64,000 nucleotides of DNA from Prevotella sp. Lineage in GTDB: Bacteria; Bacteroidota; Bacteroidia; Bacteroidales; Bacteroidaceae. The DNA lies in NCBI GenBank assembly GCA_017619375.1, contig JAFZSL010000051.1, positions 124,001 to 188,000 on the forward strand. Reading direction: 5' to 3'. The translations under genes were made by a program, and so were the position numbers. Shown here one piece after another: positions 52,609 to 61,162 of this stretch (its first letter is position 1; every line of letters starts with the position of its first letter). The notes beneath the pieces are model-generated. The model was not told where the DNA came from, did not search any database, and saw only the letters and a program-made list of their open reading frames with translations.

Positions 52609-53472
52609 ATGGGATTCAAGAAGAGAAACAAATGGCAACCCTTGCCAGGACAGCCACTCACCGAGATGGATGAAAAGGTGATGTCTTGGGAGCGCAAAGG
52701 CAAGGAAGTGCCCACCAGAGACCTCATCCGTACACCGGAAGAGATAGAAGGCATACGCCGCAGCGGCGTGGTGAATACGGGCGTGCTCGATGAAGTGGCA
52801 CGACAGATACATGCAGGCATGTCGACCTTGGAAATCGACCGCATCTGTCATGACTATTGCGTCAGCCACGGCGCCATACCCGCCTGCCTGGGGTATGAAG
52901 GCTTCCCCAAGAGCGTATGCACCAGCATCAACGAGGTGGTGTGCCACGGCATACCGAAGGCAGAGGATGTGCTGATGGAAGGCGACATCGTCAATGTGGA
53001 TTTCACCACCATCCTCGACGGCTATTACTCCGATGCCTCCCGTATGTTCATCATCGGAAAGACATCGCCAGAAAAGGAGCAACTTGTCAGGGTGGCGAAG
53101 GAATGCCTCGAAATAGGAATGGAGGCCGCCAAGCCCTATGGCTTCGTGGGAGACATCGGCCATGCCATAGAGAAGCACTGCAAGAAATATCACTATGGCG
53201 TGGTGCGTGACCTCTGCGGCCATGGGGTGGGACTAAAGTTCCATGAAAAGCCCGACGTCGCCCATTACGGCCATCGAGGGCAAGGCATGCTCCTTGTGCC
53301 GGGTATGGTGTTCACCATCGAACCCATGATCAACATGGGGACATGGCGGGTGTTCATCGATGAGGGCGACCCATACGGTTGGGAAGTCATCTCGGAAGAC
53401 GAACTCCCCAGCGCACAATGGGAGCACACCGTGGTAATGACAGAGCACGGCGTGGAAATACTCACTTATTAA
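52609..53472 (+). CDS. map: Type I methionine aminopeptidase
   Basis: 287 aa from MGFKKRNKW at 52609. The first 40 residues are an extension (KWQPLPGQPLTEMDEKVMSW) before the pita-bread fold starts at IRTPEEIEGIRRSG. Metal ligands are visible: VNVDFTTILDGYYSDASRMF (two Asp), GHGVGLKFHE (His), FTIEPMIN (Glu) and QWEHTVV (Glu context). Removes the initiator Met of nascent proteins. Start choice rests on the family-like extension; a 10-residue longer version is less likely. Confidence 0.93.
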   Translation: MGFKKRNKWQPLPGQPLTEMDEKVMSWERKGKEVPTRDLIRTPEEIEGIRRSGVVNTGVLDEVARQIHAGMSTLEIDRICHDYCVSHGAIPACLGYEGFPKSVCTSINEVVCHGIPKAEDVLMEGDIVNVDFTTILDGYYSDASRMFIIGKTSPEKEQLVRVAKECLEIGMEAAKPYGFVGDIGHAIEKHCKKYHYGVVRDLCGHGVGLKFHEKPDVAHYGHRGQGMLLVPGMVFTIEPMINMGTWRVFIDEGDPYGWEVISEDELPSAQWEHTVVMTEHGVEILTY

Positions 53473-53512
53473 TCCTCAGACCTTGAGGACTTGAAAGTCT
53501 TTAAAGACCCTA
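53473..53512. repeat. CCTTGAGGACTTGAAAGTCTTTAAAG-type word cluster
   Basis: A 40-bp tract between map and tsaD made of related words ACCTTGAGGACTT, AAAGTCTTTAAAG. Same word family as at 42291 and 45866. Confidence 0.5.
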
Positions 53513-53520
53513 CACTCAAA

Positions 53521-54552
53521 ATGGAAGAAAAAAAGACCTACATATTAGGCATAGAGAGCAGTTGCGACGACACCTCGGCTGCCGTGTTGTGCGACGGCGT
53601 GCTCCTCAGCAATGTCACCGCCTCACAGGAGGTCCACCGCGATTATGGGGGCGTGGTGCCGGAACTGGCCTCAAGAGCACATCAGCAGAACGTCGTTCCT
53701 GTTGTCGACCAAGCCATCAAGCGCGCCGGCATCGACAAGGAGCAACTCTCCGCCGTGGCCTTCACACGAGGACCGGGGCTCATGGGGTCGCTGCTTGTCG
53801 GCGTCAACTTCGCCAAGGGATTCGCCCGGGCGTTGGGCATCCCCCTCATCGATGTCAACCACCTGCAAGGCCACGTCATGGCCCATTTCATCAAGGAGGA
53901 CGAAGACGACCATTCTGCCCCTCCCACGCCATTCCTCTGCCTCCTCGTCAGTGGAGGCAATTCGCAAATCGTCAGGGTGGACGCCTACAACCGAATGGAG
54001 GTCTTGGGGCAGACCATCGACGATGCCGCAGGAGAAGCCATCGACAAATGCTCGAAGGTTATGGGGCTGGGGTATCCCGGAGGTCCCATCATCGACCGCC
54101 TCGCACGACAGGGAAACCCTCAGGCATACCAATTTTCCGAACCCCACATCCCCGGGCTCGACTATAGTTTCAGCGGTCTGAAGACTTCTTTCCTCTACCA
54201 TCTGCGCGAGTGGGTGGCCGAAGACCCCGACTTCGTGGAGCACCACAAGGAAGACTTGGCCGCCAGCCTTGAATATACCATCGTGGACATCCTGATGAAA
54301 AAGTTGCGCCTCGCCGTCAAGCAAACCGGCATCAAGCATGTGGCGTTGGCGGGAGGCGTGTCGGCCAACAACGGCCTGAGAAATGCTTTCAAGGAGCATG
54401 CCAAAAAGTATGGATGGACCATCTACATCCCTAAGTTCAGTTACACCACTGACAATGCCGCGATGATTGCCATCACCGGCTATTACAAATACAAGGACAA
54501 GCAATTCTGCGGTATTGATGCTCCCGCCTTTTGCAAAGTCACGTTCAAGTAG
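53521..54552 (+). CDS. tsaD: tRNA N6-adenosine threonylcarbamoyltransferase
   Basis: 343 aa from MEEKKTYILGIESSCDDTS. ASUKH/Kae1 family: ESSCDDT, YGGVVPELASRAH, metal ligands His114 and His118 in DVNHLQGH, LLVSGGNSQIV, GEAIDKCSKVMGLGYPGGP and AGGVSANNGLR. Catalyses the last step of t6A37 formation in ANN-decoding tRNAs with TsaB/TsaE/TsaC, which are not in the window. pncC follows after 24 nt. Confidence 0.95.
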   Translation: MEEKKTYILGIESSCDDTSAAVLCDGVLLSNVTASQEVHRDYGGVVPELASRAHQQNVVPVVDQAIKRAGIDKEQLSAVAFTRGPGLMGSLLVGVNFAKGFARALGIPLIDVNHLQGHVMAHFIKEDEDDHSAPPTPFLCLLVSGGNSQIVRVDAYNRMEVLGQTIDDAAGEAIDKCSKVMGLGYPGGPIIDRLARQGNPQAYQFSEPHIPGLDYSFSGLKTSFLYHLREWVAEDPDFVEHHKEDLAASLEYTIVDILMKKLRLAVKQTGIKHVALAGGVSANNGLRNAFKEHAKKYGWTIYIPKFSYTTDNAAMIAITGYYKYKDKQFCGIDAPAFCKVTFK

Positions 54553-54576
54553 CATCCACCCTCATACACGACAGAA

Positions 54577-55089
54577 ATGGAACTGGAAAACAAAGTCATC
54601 AGCAGAGAGATACAGATAAGGCTCTATGAGTCAGGAAAGACACTCGGAACGGCGGAAAGTTGCACCGGAGGCCGTATCGCCGAGGCCATCATCGCCACTC
54701 CCGGCGCCTCGGAGTATTTCAAGGGAGGCATCGTCTCTTACACCAACGAGGTGAAGGAGCGTCTGCTTCACGTCGACCATCAACTCCTTGAGGAGAAGAC
54801 CGCCGTATGCGAAGAAGTGGCCATTGCAATGGTGAAAGGTGCCTGCGAGACACTCCAAGTGGATTATGCCATCGCTGCAACGGGAATCGCAGGACCTGGC
54901 GGCGGCACCAAGGAGATACCCGTCGGCACCATCTGGCTTGCATACGGGACAAAGGACGACGTCCACACCCTCAAGTTGGAAGAGGACGAGGGACGCGATA
55001 AAAACCTCCTCATCGCCACGCACACGGCCTTGAATGCCTTCCTCGAATACATCAAGGAAACCATCCCTCCATCACAGCGAGAAGGGTGA
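54577..55089 (+). CDS. pncC: Nicotinamide-nucleotide amidohydrolase (CinA C-terminal domain protein)
   Basis: 170 aa, only the C-terminal CinA domain. LGTAESCTGGRIAEAIIATPGAS, the GGIVSYTNEVKERLL block, EVAIAMVKGA and IAATGIAGPGGGTKEIPVGT are the family signatures. It deamidates NMN to nicotinate mononucleotide in the cytosol (pyridine nucleotide salvage). Last gene of the run from smpB. The 258-bp gap after it begins with purine-rich repeats and ends with the promoter of the Bat operon. Confidence 0.9.
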   Translation: MELENKVISREIQIRLYESGKTLGTAESCTGGRIAEAIIATPGASEYFKGGIVSYTNEVKERLLHVDHQLLEEKTAVCEEVAIAMVKGACETLQVDYAIAATGIAGPGGGTKEIPVGTIWLAYGTKDDVHTLKLEEDEGRDKNLLIATHTALNAFLEYIKETIPPSQREG

Positions 55090-55146
55090 GGAGAAACCAG
55101 GGGAGTTTAGGAGAAAAAAGGAGGTTTCAGGAGAAACAGGAGGTAT
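55088..55146. repeat. Purine-rich AGGAGGTTT(C/T)AGGAGA repeats
   Basis: Words GGAGAAACCAGGGGAGTTTAGGAGA, AAAAAGGAGGTTTCAGGAG and AAACAGGAGG follow the pncC stop. Similar words (AGGAGGTTTTAGGAGA, GCAGGAGATTTTGGAGA) occur at 14081-14145 after another gene end. Confidence 0.5.
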
Positions 55147-55280
55147 TGGTGCCTTTTTGAAATCTTGAAATCTTAGGACAAATGTCCTTTGAAAATGAAA
55201 AGATTCTTAAAATATAAGTTTTAGGAATCTTTTTTAATATTATTTAGACAGGTTTTTTCGCAGAAGACTGTTTAATGTTG

Positions 55281-55288
55281 TAATTTTG
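55281..55288 (+). promoter_or_regulatory. -7 element of the Bat operon
   Basis: TAATTTTG 60 nt before the moxR start. At the -33 position the sequence is TTTTCG (55255-55260), an imperfect TTTG, so the promoter is a near-consensus. Confidence 0.5.
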
Positions 55289-55347
55289 CGTTGGATTTGG
55301 CGAAAAGCCATCTTGAACAGAAAGAACAACTAACAAACAGATAAGAA

Positions 55348-56342
<995 letters not shown>

Positions 56343-56343
<1 letters not shown>

Positions 56344-57212
56344 TGCAGACTTCGGAGTTGCTAAAGAAAGTCCGACAGATCGAAATCAAAACCCGGCGTC
56401 TCAGCCAGAACATTTTCGCGGGGCAATACCACTCCGCTTTCAAGGGAAGGGGAATGGCATTCTCCGAAGTACGTGAATACCAGTATGGCGACGATGTGCG
56501 GGATATCGACTGGAATGTGACGGCACGCTTCCATCGGCCTTATGTCAAGGTGTTTGAGGAAGAGCGTGAACTCACCGTCATGCTCCTTGTCGATGTCAGC
56601 GGTTCCCTTGATTTCGGCACCATCCGTCAGACGAAGCGCGACTTGGTGGCAGAGATAGCAGCGACGCTTGCCTTCAGTGCCATCCAGAACAACGACAAGA
56701 TCGGGGTCATCTTCTTCTCCGACCAGATAGAGAAATACATACCACCGAAGAAGGGAAGGAAGCACATCCTTTTCATCATCAGGGAAATGCTCACCTTCAA
56801 ACCCCAAAGCCTGCGCACCGACGTGGGCATGGCAGTGGAGTTTCTCACCCGCATGATGAAACATAGCTGCACCGCTTTCCTGATGAGTGATTTCTTCGTC
56901 AGGTCATCCTTCCAGAACCAACTGACCATAGCCAACCAGAAACACGACATGGTGGCTATCCAGGTGTATGACCAGAGGGCGAAGGAACTGCCCGACGTGG
57001 GACTCATCCGCGTGCGCGACGCAGAGACCGGCCATGAGATGGTGATAGACACCAGCAGCAAGAAACTGCGTCACGCGCACACCGCCTATTGGTACAGGCG
57101 GCAGGCAGAGTTGCGTCAGGTTTTCACCCATTCCAATGTAGACCATGTGTCGGTAAGCACCAATGAAGACTTTGTCAAGTCGCTCAAGTTGCTTTTCGCC
57201 ATGCGGACATAA
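56343..57212 (+). CDS. DUF58 domain protein of the Bat operon
   Basis: 289 aa from MQTSELL. DUF58 core: GRGMAFSEVREYQYGDDVRDIDWNVTARF (cited for YxYGDDVRxIDWN), then a VWA-like fold with VDVSGSLDFG and FLMSDFFV. Cytosolic. In the MoxR-DUF58-VWA arrangement of Bacteroidota this protein is always the second gene, and is thought to be assembled or opened by MoxR. Start chosen at the ATG overlapping the moxR stop. Confidence 0.9.
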
Positions 57213-57216
57213 CCAA

Positions 57217-58296
57217 ATGTATATGAAAAAGAGTTTTCTCATACTGTTGCTGGCTGTCGCTGCCTTGAAGGCCACGGCTCAAGTGTCGGTGGAAGCCATG
57301 CTTGACTCCGTCACTATCTTCATCGGACAGCAGACCGGCCTCACGCTCAGTGTCAGTTTGAAGGAGGGGCAGGAGGCCGTTTTCCCCAAATTGGACCCCC
57401 GCCAGGAACTCGCGCCAGGCGTGGAGGTGATAGATGTGACCGATTGCGACACCGCCCGCCTTGACAACAAGATGATGCGTCTGTCGAGAAAATACACCAT
57501 CACCTCTTTCGAAGACTCCCTCCATTACATCCCACCCATGGCCGTCAAAGTGGACGGCAAGGACTATGAGAGCAAGAACCTTGCCCTCAAGGTTCTTCCC
57601 GTGGAAGTGGACACGTTGCACCCCAACCAGTTCTTCCCGCCGAAGGGTGTTCAAGACAACCCCTTCGAGTGGAGCGAGTGGCGTCTGCCATTCTGGTTGA
57701 GTGTCTTGGTCATCCTTCTCGTTGCGTTGGTCTATTACCTATACATCAGGCTGAAAGACAACAAGCCCATCATTTCCAAGATTCGCATCATCAGGCATGT
57801 CCCCCCTCATCAGAAGGCGATGAAGGAAATCCAGCGCATCAAGGCCGACGGCATCGGCCAGAGTGGCGACCAGAAGGAATATTACACCCGCTTGACCGAT
57901 ATCTTGCGCACATACCTTGACGAGCGCTTCGGCATCAACGCCATGGAGATGACCAGCGGCGAGATCATAGAGCAGCTCCGTCAGGTGGAAGACCAGTCGA
58001 AGTTCGAAGAACTGAAACAATTGCTGGAAACAGCCGACCTGGTGAAATTTGCCAAGTTCTCCACCATGCTCAACGAAAACGACCGCGACATGGCCAACGT
58101 TGTGGAATTCATTCAGACCACCAAGCGAGAAGACGTGCCCACCGTGGAGAAAATCAAGCCCAACCTCTCTGAGAGTGAGAAGCGCAGCCAGCGCTCGCGC
58201 ATCATCATCAAGACGGCCATCACCGTCGCCAGCCTCGTCGCCATCGGCAGTTTGGCCTGGGTCGTGTGGACCGTATGGGGGCTCCTCGGTCTTTAA
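57217..58296 (+). CDS. Unnamed membrane protein of the Bat operon
   Basis: 359 aa from MYMKKSF (ATG two codons later possible). Signal peptide MKKSFLILLLAVAALKATAQ; periplasmic beta domain about 25-150 (VTIFIGQQTGLTLSVSLKEGQ, resembling a BatD-like Ig/oxygen-tolerance fold); membrane segment near 170 (LPFWLSVLVILLVALVYYLYI); cytosolic helical part with YYTRLTDILRTYLDERFGINAMEMTSGEI (cited for YTxLTDxLRxYLxxRFxxxAxExTxxEI, a DUF4381/BatD tail-like motif); final membrane segment (ITVASLVAIGSLAWVVWTVWG). It probably bridges the periplasm and the VWA proteins; no name is established. Confidence 0.75.
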   Translation: MYMKKSFLILLLAVAALKATAQVSVEAMLDSVTIFIGQQTGLTLSVSLKEGQEAVFPKLDPRQELAPGVEVIDVTDCDTARLDNKMMRLSRKYTITSFEDSLHYIPPMAVKVDGKDYESKNLALKVLPVEVDTLHPNQFFPPKGVQDNPFEWSEWRLPFWLSVLVILLVALVYYLYIRLKDNKPIISKIRIIRHVPPHQKAMKEIQRIKADGIGQSGDQKEYYTRLTDILRTYLDERFGINAMEMTSGEIIEQLRQVEDQSKFEELKQLLETADLVKFAKFSTMLNENDRDMANVVEFIQTTKREDVPTVEKIKPNLSESEKRSQRSRIIIKTAITVASLVAIGSLAWVVWTVWGLLGL

Positions 58297-58314
58297 TCCC
58301 TTAACTCACTACAC

Positions 58315-59313
58315 ATGTTTTTCGCCAACAAAGAATATTTCCTGCTACTGCTGCTGCTCATACCCTATGTGCTGTGGTATTTCCTCTACAAGAGGAAGAT
58401 GGAACCCGCCATGCGCATGAGCGACACCTTCCCTTATCAGTTTGCACCCAAGAGCTGGAGGGTGAGGCTGATTCACCTGCCCATGCTCCTGCGCATGCTG
58501 GGTTTCGTCATGATCGTATGCATGCTTGCCAGGCCTCAGACTCACGACTCATGGGGAGAGAGGAGCGTGGAAGGCATCGACATCATGCTCAGCATGGATG
58601 TCTCCACCAGCATGCTGGCCGAAGACTTGAGGCCCAACAGGCTGGAAGCGGCCAAGGAAGTGGCGGCAGAGTTCATTTCCGGAAGACCCGACGACAACAT
58701 AGGACTCAACATTTTCGCCGGCGAAGCCTTCACTCAGTGTCCGATGACGCTCGACCATCAGTCTTTGCTCAATCTCTTGCTCAACGTGCGCACAGACATC
58801 GCAGCCAATGGACTAATCGAGGATGGCACAGCCATCGGCATGGGCCTTGCCACCGCCGTGGGGCGTCTCAAGGAGAGCAAGGCCAAGAGCAAGGTGGTCA
58901 TATTGCTCACCGACGGCAGCAACAACTGTGGCGACATCTCACCCATGACGGCGGCGGAGTTGGCCAAGAAATATGGCATCAGGGTGTACACCATCGCCGT
59001 GGGCACCAACAAGGTGGCTCGCTATCCGGTCAATGTGGGAGGCACCATCCAGTATGTTCCCATGTCTGTCGAAATCGACACGAAGACGCTCACGAACATC
59101 GCCAACACCACCAATGGCAATTTCTACAGGGCCACCAACAAGGCCGAACTGAAGAAAATCTACAAGGACATCGACAAATTGGAGAAGACCAAGCTTGACG
59201 TGAAGAAATTCAACAAGCGTTATGAGGCGTTCATGCCTTTCGCCATCGCCGCCATCGCCGCCCTCTTGCTGGAAGTGCTTCTCCGCATCACCGTTTTCCG
59301 ACGCATTCCATAA
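58315..59313 (+). CDS. batA: BatA, VWA-domain aerotolerance protein
   Basis: 332 aa. Two N-terminal hydrophobic segments (FLLLLLLIPYVLWYFLY; LIHLPMLLRMLGFVMIVCML), a VWA domain with MIDAS Asp95 in MDVSTSM and a later DGSNNCGD, and a C-terminal membrane segment (FMPFAIAAIAALLLEVLLRI). BatA/BatB form a membrane complex in Bacteroides fragilis, where loss of the bat operon lowers survival in oxygen. 18 nt after the previous gene and 12 nt before batB. Confidence 0.92.
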   Translation: MFFANKEYFLLLLLLIPYVLWYFLYKRKMEPAMRMSDTFPYQFAPKSWRVRLIHLPMLLRMLGFVMIVCMLARPQTHDSWGERSVEGIDIMLSMDVSTSMLAEDLRPNRLEAAKEVAAEFISGRPDDNIGLNIFAGEAFTQCPMTLDHQSLLNLLLNVRTDIAANGLIEDGTAIGMGLATAVGRLKESKAKSKVVILLTDGSNNCGDISPMTAAELAKKYGIRVYTIAVGTNKVARYPVNVGGTIQYVPMSVEIDTKTLTNIANTTNGNFYRATNKAELKKIYKDIDKLEKTKLDVKKFNKRYEAFMPFAIAAIAALLLEVLLRITVFRRIP

Positions 59314-59325
59314 AACGACGACAAC

Positions 59326-60357
59326 ATGTTCAGATTTGAAAATCCCATATACCTCTACTTCCTCCTCGTCATTCCCGTCATGTGGATGATCAGGCTGCTT
59401 TCCGACAGGCATCGTGCCAGGCGCGTCAGGAAATTCGGCGACCCCCAACTGGTGAATGAGATGATGGAGGATATGTCATCCAAAAGACCGAAGGTCAAAT
59501 TCTGGCTCCTCATGGCTGCATTGGCCCTTCTCATCGTGGCGCTGGCCAGGCCGCAGATGGGTTCCAAAATCAGCAGGGAGAAGCGTCAAGGCATAGAGGC
59601 CATCATCTGTATGGACATCTCCAATTCCATGATGGCCACCGATGTGGCACCCTCAAGGTTGGCAAAGAGCAAACTCCTCGTCGAAAACATGGTGGAGAAA
59701 TTCGAGAACGACAAGGTGGGACTGGTCGTCTATGCCGGCGATGCTTTCGTGCAACTCCCCATCACCAGCGACTATGTATCGGCGAAGATGTTCATGCATG
59801 GCATCACGCCAGACCTCATCGCGTCGCAAGGCACCGACATCGCCCAGGCCATCAACCTGGCGATGCTCAGTTTCACCCCCGACGACAAGGTGGGGAAGGC
59901 CATCATCCTCATCACCGATGGAGAAGACCATGAGGGCAAGGCCCTGGAGATGGCCAAGGCGGCAAAGGAGAAGGGGATGCGCATTTTCATCCTCGGCGTA
60001 GGCACGGAAAAGGGTTCTCCCATCAAGATGCCCGACGGGCAAAACCTGACCGACAACAAGGGGGAAACGGTCATTTCCAGGCTCAATGAGCAGATGTGCA
60101 GGGACATCGCCAAGGCCGGCAGTGGCACCTACATCCATGTGGACAACACCAGCCAGGCACAACAGAAGTTGGAGGACGAGATTTCCAAGATGCAAAAAGG
60201 AGAGACCGAAACAGTCATCTACAGCGAGTACGACGAGCAGTTCCAGGCAGTTGCACTCCTTGCCTTGCTGTTACTTATCATCGAGACCATCGTCCGCGAG
60301 AGTATCAACCCGCGCCTCAAGAATTTGAGAATCTTTAAGAGAAAAACAGACCTATAA
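59326..60357 (+). CDS. batB: BatB, VWA-domain aerotolerance protein
   Basis: 343 aa paralogue of BatA. N-terminal segment YLYFLLVIPVMWMIRLL and second segment FWLLMAALALLIVALARP; VWA with Asp97 in MDISNSMMATDV and LITDGEDHEGKAL; C-terminal segment FQAVALLALLLLIIETIV. The VWA loop RLAKSKLLVENMVEKFENDKVGLV matches BatB. Expected to pair with BatA and the TPR protein BatC. Confidence 0.92.
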   Translation: MFRFENPIYLYFLLVIPVMWMIRLLSDRHRARRVRKFGDPQLVNEMMEDMSSKRPKVKFWLLMAALALLIVALARPQMGSKISREKRQGIEAIICMDISNSMMATDVAPSRLAKSKLLVENMVEKFENDKVGLVVYAGDAFVQLPITSDYVSAKMFMHGITPDLIASQGTDIAQAINLAMLSFTPDDKVGKAIILITDGEDHEGKALEMAKAAKEKGMRIFILGVGTEKGSPIKMPDGQNLTDNKGETVISRLNEQMCRDIAKAGSGTYIHVDNTSQAQQKLEDEISKMQKGETETVIYSEYDEQFQAVALLALLLLIIETIVRESINPRLKNLRIFKRKTDL

Positions 60358-60371
60358 AAAAGAAGACCACC

Positions 60372-61142
60372 ATGCTCAGACGTATCCTCCTCATACTTGT
60401 CTTGACCGCCACGGCGGCAACCTTGCCAGCACAAACCGACAGGCAGTATGTGCGCAATGGAAACAAATATTTCTTGAAAGGCGACTTCAAACGTGCTGAT
60501 CTGGAATACAGGAAGGCTTTGTCGCTTAACAAGAACAACACCCAGGCCCTTTACAACAGGGGGTGTGCCAACATGCAGGAAAACCCTGACTCAGCCCTTC
60601 TGTTCTTCATGGAGGCGGGAAAGAACGAGCCCAGCAAGATCAGGAAGGCCATGGCATACCACAACATCGGGTGGATGTACCATTCCAGCCAAAAGTATGA
60701 CGAGGCCATAGAAGCCTACAAGGAAGCCTTGCGCAACAACCCGGCCGATGACGAGACACGCTACAACCTTCAATTGGCCATGTGGCAGAAGAAAAAGAAC
60801 CAAGAACAAAATGGCGGCGGTCAGAATCAAGACCAGAACAAGGACCAGAACCAGAACAAGGACAACCAAGACCAGAACAAGAACAACCAGGACCAGAACA
60901 AGGACAACCAAGACCAGAACAAGGACAACCAGGATCAGGACAAGCAAGACCAGGACAAGGACAAGCAAGACCAAGACAAGGACCAAGACTCCAAGGGTCA
61001 GCCGGCACAAACACAGCAAATCAGCGATGACAATGCCGAGCGCTTGCTCGATGCAGCCACACAGCAGGAGAAGCGCACGCAGGACCGCATCAACAAGGCC
61101 TTGCAACAGCCTCGAAGGAAGATCTTGCAGAAAAACTGGTGA
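60372..61142 (+). CDS. batC: BatC, TPR protein with Asn/Gln/Asp/Lys repeat tail
   Basis: 256 aa. Signal peptide MLRRILLILVLTATAATLPAQ; three TPR units at about 20-135 (YFLKGDFKRADLEYRKALSL; AMAYHNIGWMYHSSQKYDEA; AYKEALRNNPADDETRYNL). Residues about 144-207 are a low-complexity string built on the heptad NQDQNKD, then DNAERLLDAATQQEKRTQDRINKAL, a short helix shared by BatC proteins, and a basic end. Periplasmic. The repeat region is encoded by near-perfect 21-bp units (about 60826-60990). Confidence 0.88.
   Translation: MLRRILLILVLTATAATLPAQTDRQYVRNGNKYFLKGDFKRADLEYRKALSLNKNNTQALYNRGCANMQENPDSALLFFMEAGKNEPSKIRKAMAYHNIGWMYHSSQKYDEAIEAYKEALRNNPADDETRYNLQLAMWQKKKNQEQNGGGQNQDQNKDQNQNKDNQDQNKNNQDQNKDNQDQNKDNQDQDKQDQDKDKQDQDKDQDSKGQPAQTQQISDDNAERLLDAATQQEKRTQDRINKALQQPRRKILQKNW
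60826..60990 (+). repeat. 21-bp coding tandem repeat in batC
   Basis: Units of the type AACCAAGACCAGAACAAGGAC (21 bp, shown up to its 20th base as AACCAAGACCAGAACAAGGA) encode NQDQNKD. Four good copies are followed by shortened DKQDQDK variants. Purine-rich coding strand, C/A-biased; prone to slippage in multiples of seven codons. Confidence 0.75.
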
Positions 61143-61162
61143 CAACCATTAATGGATGAAAG

